From Leuctra nigra (Eukaryota; Arthropoda; Insecta; Plecoptera; Leuctridae), in NCBI GenBank assembly GCA_934045905.1, contig OW203769.1, positions 31,871,345-31,935,344 of the forward strand: a DNA stretch of 64,000 nucleotides, in the 5' to 3' direction. Under the pieces are notes generated by a model that searched no databases, was not told the origin of the DNA, and saw only the letters and a program-made list of their open reading frames with translations. Below are positions 53,201-62,200 of the stretch, one piece after another. Numbering within the stretch: position 1 is the stretch's first letter; each line of letters opens with the position of its first letter. The position numbers and the translations under genes are program-made.

Positions 53201-56200
53201 AACTAAAAATTAGATCTTCATTATTAGCCAAAATGTGTCACGATTTTACCTGTCTGCCATAAGATAACATGGGGAAGAAAACTCAATTTATCTCAGAAAC
53301 TAGACACGAGAAGTGTTTAATTTTTTCAAGGATTGTGTATGGCATGATTATCAATAAGTAGACAAACAATTATGAAGAACTGAGACTATGCCCGATTCCA
53401 GGATTATATATCGGAGGGGGGGGGGGGGGACATTACTAATATTTTAAAAAATCACAGTGGAAAACAGGGGGTTCGGGGGCGCAGCCCCCGAGAAAAATTT
53501 GGATCAAGGTCATTCATTTAGGTGCAATTTTGAATCGCAGTGTATAGCTATTTTGGAAAATTAAAAATTACAAAATATCAAAAAATTTGAATTTTTGGGA
53601 ATGTATTACTCAATTTCAAGCACTTGAGAACGTTTTTGAAATGATCTGTCTATTTATAAGTTTTTTTTATATAATATTTTAAATGTGCTTATTTTCTTAG
53701 ATGAAACCCTGATTTCGGAGGAGGGGGACCATAGCCCCTTCGCCCCCCCCCCCCCCCCCCAATACGCCCTCGATCAGGACACTACTATTATTGTTGTTGC
53801 CGCAACAAAACGCTGGAAGTGTTTGCTTGTTTCAGCTTCCTACATCACGCCATGCTCAAGACACGAGCCCAACATGAACGCATGCGCGCTGAAGAGTGCC
53901 AGAGCGGCGATTCCCAAGTTCATTAACGGTATGGACAGAGATGGGCACTATCTTAGATGGAAGTATCTTAGATACTATCTTAAGATAGAAGATAGTATCT
54001 TCTATCTTCTATCTAGATACATTTGTGGCGACTATCTTTTATCTTCCATCTAGATACTATTTATGTTAGTATCTTCCATCTTTTTTTCTTCAAAAAGATA
54101 GAAGATACTTTTTCCTATATTGGATTATTTTCTATTTTTAAAATGTCACACCGTGTCACACTACTAATTTTTCCTCTTTGATTTCGGTGTAAAAGGTAAA
54201 TATTATCTGTAGCCTATTATTTATGACTTGAATGCAATTGTGAACACAAGACAGGAGATGATTTCTAAAACAAGCAACTTGCAAAATACCATTCGGTTTC
54301 CGGTTTTATTCGATCATGAAATTGTTACAAATTATTTTCATTTAGGTAGGTGCAGTTTTTGGCTAATGATCGTATTCGTAACAAACCTCTTATTATTTGC
54401 CCCCATCCACCGGTTATAGTACTCTTCTGTTGAAGAAATTATTTAATTTAGAATTTTTTATGTTGAGGCAAATCATTACAGTCGGCATTGATTTTCAATA
54501 ATTTTACTCATTAAAATCATACGACTAATTAATAAAAGAAATCAAAGTATCTTTTATCTTGTATCTTGTATCTTTCATAAATCAGTTTAGTGCTAGGAGG
54601 TAAGCATACATACTAAACTAATCATTCTAGCCCTACATATTGACCCAAGTATTCTATAATGTATTCCATGTATAGGTATAAGTATATATTTTTAATATTA
54701 AATTTGATTTTCTTCTGATTACCTTTTAGAAGAATGGTCTTATAATATACCGACAGCATTTTTGAATGTATACTAAAATTCCTAAAATCCATATTAATTA
54801 TCCAGAAATACTAAACTAGTAAATAAGTAGAGCTAGGATGTTTAGTATACCAGAAACTTAGAATTGGAAAAAAATGAAAATTCCAAAAACTAGCAACATG
54901 GCATTCCGGATCCAGGGCCATGTGGATAACATTGTACCGACACGGATTCCGACTCATTTGAGTGACATAATAGTGTCCCAGGAGGTAATGATGTTGCTGC
55001 TTGTTCCCGCCAGGTGACCGCAAGTACCGCATCCCGCCTCTGGACCCGATCCAGATCACGCAGCTGAGAGTCAACGAGGGGGTCCTGGGTTTGAACCTCA
55101 CCGTCAACAACGTCAAGATGCTGGGCTTGAGGCAGGCCGTGCTGGAGGACGTAGAGTGAGTATAGGTTGCAAACACACGGGGCGGTTTTCTGGGTCGAAC
55201 ACACGGGGCGGTTTTCTGGGTCGAACACACGGGGTGGTTATCTGGGTCGAACACACGGGGCGGATTTCTGGGTCGAACACACGGGGTGGTTATCTGGGTC
55301 GAACACACGGGGCGGATTTCTTGGTCAAACACACGAAGCGGATTTCTTGGTCGAACACACGAGGCGGATTTCTTGGTCGAACACACGAGGCGGATTTCTT
55401 GGTCGAACACACGGGGCGGATTTCTTGGTCAAACACACGGGGCGGTTTTCTTGGTCGAACACACGAGGCGGATTTCTTGGTCGAACACACGGGGCGGATT
55501 TCTTGGTCGAACACACGAGGCGGATTTCTTGGTCGAACACACGGGGCGGATTTCTTGGTCAAACACATGAGGCGGATTTCTTGGTCGAACACACGGGGCG
55601 GATTTCTTGGACGAACACACGGGGCGGTTTTCTTGGTCGAACACACGGGGCGGTTTTCTTGGTCGAACACACGGGGCGGATTTATTGGTCGAACTCACGG
55701 GGCGGTTTTCTTGCCCGAACACACGGGGTGGTTTTCTGGGTCGAACACACGGGGCGGATTTAGTGGTCGAACACACGGGGCGGATTTCTTGGTCGAACTC
55801 ACGGGGCGGTTTTCTTGGTCGAACACACGGGGCGATTTTCTAGGTCGAACACACGGGGCGGTTTTCTTGGTCGAACACACGGGGCGGGCAAGACGCGACG
55901 GTTTTTAGCAGCTGCCAAGGTCATCCTATGTCAGCTGTACAAAAACGTCGCGTGAAATTCACACCCGTGTGTTTGCTGGGTAAGCGAACGGGAATCGCAC
56001 GGTTCGTCAAAGCGGTTTTTTGAAATTTGACTTCCCACCAACAGAATATTAAAAAATCAGATAGAAACGACCCATTACATCCTAATAGACCACACACTGG
56101 AGTACTTTATGACCTCTAATACGACACTTGACACAATCAGTTGTGACCTTGAAATGCGTCGCTTGTGGAATACGATGGAAAACAACAGAATGTGACTGAA

Positions 56201-59200
56201 TCATAGAATAGACGAGTCCATGATGTATCTGAGAGGCTCTGGTTTCTAAGATAATTTCACTTGCTGTTTGATTTCCCCCTTCCTAAGGGGCTGTGCATAA
56301 AGGACGTCACGCTAAAATTGGATATTTTGACACCCCCCCCCCCCCCCCCTCTACCCTGTCACGCTGTGTCACACTTTTCGAGACCCCCCCCCCCCTAAAA
56401 GGACGTCACAAATCTGTCTCTACCCACCCCCCCCTTAAGTAGAATATTTTTTCCTGTAAAATGTACCCCATAAAAAACACTCCGTGTAAAAATACCAGCC
56501 AAGTCTCTTCAACTTAAAAAATAGAAGAAATCTAAATATTCAGCACTGAAAAGTAGTGATATCAAAAAATGGGCCAAGTCAAAACCTAATTTTAAAAACC
56601 AAAATATACTTGGCGCATCGTGCATATAATACCTCGATTGCTGAGACGTATAGGCCAGATGTGTAATAAACATAAAATCTACCTACCCTTTAATGCCGTA
56701 AAAAACGATGCGCCAAGTATATTTTGGTTTTTAAAATTAGGTTTTGACTTGGCCCAATTTTTTGATATCACTACTTTTCAGTGCTGAATATTTAGATTTC
56801 TTCTATTTTTTTAAGTTGAAGAGACTTGGCTGGAATTTTTTACACGGAGTGTTTTTTATGGGGATATCACTAATTTTTTTAGTTTAGGTATTCTCACAAC
56901 TTTTAACACATATCGGAGCAGTAATGACTAATTCCTTTAAAAAATAAGCCATTTCCGATTTGTATACTAAGAAAAGTTGCGTTTAATATTAAATAATGCT
57001 TAAAATGATAATACATGAAAAAAGCGAAAGCTCCGTTCCAATCGGTCCAGCCGTTATCGAGATATGGCATCACTTCCGGTTAACAAAATGGCGTCTGATA
57101 CCACTGCTACCTAGAATGATTATATATAAAACGTATGTAACATTATAGACCTTCTGAATATGTAGTTATTGTAATAAGAGGTAATTTAGTAAAATTTTGC
57201 ATATTTATGACGTCATTTCCGGTTTCAGTATTAATAAATTTATATTTTGTCTATGAATATTCCATGTAGATGACCGTCTGAATCGATTGGCCTAAATCTC
57301 ATTCCTATCGGTTTAGCCGTTTTTGAGATATGACGTCACTTCCGGTTTCAAATGGCGGCTTCCGGTTGGTTTTATAAAAAGGCACCTCAGACGCCAAAAG
57401 TGCACATGTGGTAAAAATTTCAGAGCGATCGGTTCATCCGTTTAGGCTGCGGCGGTGATAGCAACGTTCCCTGATATCATCATCTAAAGAAGAAGAAGAT
57501 GAAAGTGGTGTAATTTCACTGTTTTCACGGCCCTCTAGCTCGCTAATGGATAAACCTATTGTTCCCAAATTTGGTATACATGGTGGGGTGGGCCATAGCT
57601 CGAAATTAAGATATTTCGCAACAATGTGAGATTTTCCAATTTTTAAGATCCAGTAGGCCGAAAATGCCATGTTGTTGCTTACAGTAAAAGTAGTTGGTCT
57701 GCTCCTCAGTTTATTAGGCATTTACGGTATGTTGAGTGACTGTGAGTGTATAGTACGACTTGGCTGGGTGGAGCGACCGCTCCACTAGATCAGAACTTAT
57801 CGTTTTTAGCGAAATTTCCGGTCCCGACATATCAACTGAAATTTAAAATGTTTGAAAATATCTATATCAAAACGTGACGTCCTGCTGCCTCCAGTACCCC
57901 CCTCCCCCCATGTCACACTGTGTCCTATACTGGTGAACCCCCCCCCCCCCCCCCTCCCCCCTGAAGCGTGACGTCCTTTATGCACAGCCCCTAATGCAGT
58001 GTGTCAACAATGAGTTACACACTACAATAGGTATCTGGAAATCAAACTGCATGTGAATTATTTCAGAAACCAGAGCCACTGTTCTGTGCACTGTTCTGCA
58101 CTGTTCTGCACTGTTCTGCACTGTTCTGCACTGTTCTGTGCACTGTTCTGCACTGTTCTGCACTGTTCTGCACTGTTCTGCACTGTTCTGCACTGTTCTG
58201 CACTGTTCTGTGCACTGTTCTGCACTGTTCTGCACTGTTCTGCACTGTTCTGCACTGTTCTGCACTGTTCTGCACTGTTCTGCAGCTAGGCTAATGGCAA
58301 CGGATGAATGATTAGTAATGTTGATTGGAGACAATGATGAATACGTCAAGATTGACGGTGGGAAGGAGGCGGACGTGGCCTTTTAGCAGGGAACCGTCCC
58401 GACATTTGCCTCACGGCTGAGAGAAAATAATATAATATTTAATATTTTGATATTTTATTTGTAATGAACGTTCTAAAAGCGATGACCTGCCGCGCTCACG
58501 ATGAGGTTTCGAGCAGGAATTATGTAATAATGTAGCTGATTATGTGGAAGTGTGGGAACATCCAGTGACATTGGATTAAACATGGCATTCATCGCGTAGC
58601 CAAGTATTGTAATTATGATCTCGTTTTGGGCTGTTTTGTGTCTTTCATTAGCGTTGTTGTCGTTAGTCAATTAATTACTTAAAGGATAGAATCCTTGAAG
58701 AATGTCACAGAGAGTTGAGGAACTAAATGCCGAGTTTTAAATGCTCTATTCAAATGAAGTAGTTATTCAAGAATTGTCATTGCTTGTTACCGTGTTATGT
58801 TATAATCGACTGTTTAAAATTTGGCAGAGCATTGAAAATTGTCTCTTAGTGGTCATCAGGAAAACTGTAATTTTCAATAGTTTTTGCTAGAACTGTAAAA
58901 TTCATTTAAGTTTTCAGTGCATTTTGAATCTTTTGAATTTTAAACATTTTAATCTCAAATTATTGAAATTACAGAGTAGCACAATCGTTTATAAAAATTA
59001 GAAATTATGTCCACCAAGAATATGAAATGAAGGGCACAGGGGAAGAACGCTATAAGTCACATTCGGATGAAACTGAGATAAACGAGGTTTTATGTTGAAG
59101 CTTGTATATATCTTCCATACAAATCGATATTTCAAATGCGTTTTTCAAGACTTTATGGCAATATTTTCAAAACACCGAGGGTATATTCTGAAAGCTCATA

Positions 59201-62200
59201 AAAATCATTGCAAGATTTCATTTTTTTTATTTTTTAAAATGACTCAAAGCGTTAAGTCCTTTTACCCTTAAAATGAATCGAATATAAAATTGTTTTCTTG
59301 TGTTTATATCAATATTGAAATACTACCATTCGAACCTTCACAGCGTAACTAAATGGCGATTTACACATTATGTCAGCTGTCCAAAGAAAAATTCACACGA
59401 GAACGCAAAAGGCCGGTAAATTCGTGTGAACATTTTGAACGATTGATGCATGAAATTAGCTGATTACATAGTCATAACTTCAGTGTGTACATAAGAAGTA
59501 AAAGGTAATTACTATTAATATGTACACAATGTAATTTTTTTGACACTTATTATGAATCGCCTTGCTTGTGAAGGTTTATCAATAAATACATACTCATGAT
59601 TATTGCCATCACAACTACAGGAAATATAAAATTCCGTAAATGGAAAGAAACGGTTCAATAAAAATTAATAGATCCTTAATAAATGATTGATTATAATCAG
59701 GTAGTTTAATGGTAAAGTAGAGTAGAATACATAATTAGGAATCCCAACAAATTGAAAATTAATTATGGAAATATAGGCTATAAAGAATTTAGCAGGGGAA
59801 GTACAAAGTGATGAAAATCAACGACTTGATATTCCTAATTACGAAATGTACTACTAAAATAGTTCCAGGGAAGGGTTTTTATCAGGATAGTTATTTTTAT
59901 CATCCGCGATATTTATTTGCATTCGGAAGTCGTCTGTATGCGGATGCAAATGTCATTGGCACGTTTTATTTTGGCAACCGCGTAATATTATTGTCCATCG
60001 CTTCAAGAATTGCCAAAACAACACAATCAAGGTTATTGCATGACGTCATTCGCACATTTCATACCGCAAATCATGAAAAACATTCGATTATATCATTGAT
60101 CAATGAATACACCTTATTATGTGAATGTGATAAAGTCAAGAAGAACAGACGAGTGCAAAATATCGATCAATGATCGATTTGAAATAATGCCAAAAATATT
60201 CCCGTGCAAAAAATATTCCAAAATTTACCAAATGAATATACAAATTATAGTATCGCGAAACAAATATTCACTTTGAATGAATCTATATAATCTGAAGTCC
60301 GTTTATAATTAATCAAGTCGCCGCAGTCGATGTTTTTTTCATTTGTTTCAAGTTTTGAATTGTTATTTCACAGCAGTATGCAACCAGCAACACACGATTT
60401 AGTCACGTACAACCCATGAACAACTTAACTGTTGCATTTTAATCATTTGCTTTAGTATCATTACACATTTTAGTAGCGGAGTTACGGGGAAGGACGACCT
60501 ATATACTCGCAATTTGTATTATTGTTACCATCTCGTTGTTACAGGCATGACACATATGTCTAAGATCTTTGGTTGAAGTGACAAATTTGCAGAGATTTTT
60601 TAAAATTATTGTTCGCTCACAAGAAATAGAGGCTTAACGTCAGATCCCCCCCCCCCCCCCCCCCCTCCCCGTCAGGATATGTTTAGTGTACCTTTTTAAT
60701 ATCGTATACAGCTTATCTTAAAAAATATGCATTTAAATACAGTTGCATGCAGTAGATTTTTGTAGAAGGTTACATTAGAAGAAAGAATAATAATAATCTC
60801 AGGTTCGATTTCAAAACAATTGTCCGAGCCTGGATAAATGTTGAATTTTACTATTGAATTAGTGCATTTTAACGTGATTTAAACACACATTTCGTTCGAT
60901 TTGATAATCTAAATCTCTTAAAATTATTATATTTTCTATTTAAAAATGCTGTGATTTTTTATTCGATTTTCCCAGTGTCAAACGGGCCAAATTACCTAAG
61001 TCGTCCAATCTGCCCCAATCAGGTCCAACCAGAACACATGATACGTGTTAAATAATGTCGGGTTTCCAAAGAAAATCCCATCCACAGATCGCCTGCTGGT
61101 CACGTTAGTTGGTGATTTCAATGCACGTGCACTCAAACCAATTAAAAACGCTACTTAGCACGAAACGGATTGGCTGCTGGTCAGGTTCCTTGACAATCAA
61201 TCCTTGATATTATCAATGAAATCAGAGCTTAACTACTAGAGTTAGATAATGCATTAGCACAGACTTCATGGGATGATGCCATCCGACCTTTATCAGACAA
61301 TCCTTTTCTTTTCGAGGTTCCGTTTATTATTTGTTCGAGTGTACGATGTAAAAATATAAAATATGGAAACATAAGTAGATACAGTTAATATATACGACTC
61401 TGCCAACCATTGTGTTACTCTTCCGAACAAGTAAGAAGTGTATTAGAGATGAGCGAGATGGCTAGGAACCCTCCCAGCACTTCAGGCATGAAGGCCGCCC
61501 ACGAGCATTGAACCTGGGCCACCTGAATGGGCCACGAGTGCAGGGGTCGGCAGCCTTTTTTGGTGCAGAAGCCAATTTCTTAAAAATTAATAAATAATAT
61601 TTTAATGGGAGCCGCAGTAGAGGCAATCAAATATAATACACCGAAAATATTATATTAAATTACTAGTTTATTTTGATATTTTGATGAAGCCCCCCAGTTG
61701 TTGCCCCGCAGGGCGTGTTTTTTAGAATAACAACAATTTAACAGTGATTCTGGGACTCTAAAACAACCTTCCAATTGATACCCCGCAGGGCGTTTTTTTT
61801 CATCAAATTTTAAATTTTTCGATTCCGATGTTTATTTAAAGTCTTCCTTTCAAATGGTCACGTGACCAACAGCTAAGCCACGCCCAAGTGAAATCTAATT
61901 GGCTCGCTGATTCAAGATCGCCACTCTCATTGGCTTAGAGAAGAATTAAAATTAGAAAATCGAACATATCTCGAAATTTAATATGGTGAGGTATCAATAT
62001 TATATTTTATTCGCGAAGCGTAGATTTTTTTACACTGAAAAACATTTTTTCCAAAGAATTGTCATTTGAAGCATGCCCCTCACAACTAGTTAAACACCAA
62101 CATTTCCATTCCAGACAGAAACAACCATATAACACTGTGGTTAAAACTGCGACTTTAAAAGTGATATATCTCGGAAATTAATGTGGATAGCCCATTGTTT

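Larger units (their letters stand above)
56212..58082. mobile_element. Family D hairpin MITE split by later insertions
   Basis: The left arm (TGATGTATCTGAGAGGCTCTGG, to CTGTTTGATTTCCCCCTTCC) and right arm (GGTATCTGGAAATCAAACTG to AGAAACCAGAGCCACTG) are the two halves of a family D hairpin, separated by the PIF-like element at 56287-57991. Compare the intact copy at 9011-9203. Confidence 0.75.

Noticed and set aside
47234..55013. Direct splice of takeout-like exon 1 to exon 3 (phases permit it)
   Set aside because: Exon 2 has a strong acceptor and donor and encodes the conserved cysteine pair expected at that place, so skipping would lose an essential family feature.
55156..55908. ORFs up to 250 codons on both strands in the 26-bp array
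   Set aside because: They lie in an intron of the takeout-like gene, follow from the 78-bp super-period of the minisatellite, and appear in several frames at once.
58053..58289. ORFs made of repeated CSALFCTVLH or NSAEQCRTVQ
   Set aside because: Read-through of the 10-bp satellite.
59808..60173. 121-codon ORF as a gene or exon in intron 3
   Set aside because: No recognisable domain, AT-driven codons, and no need for it in the takeout reading frame.
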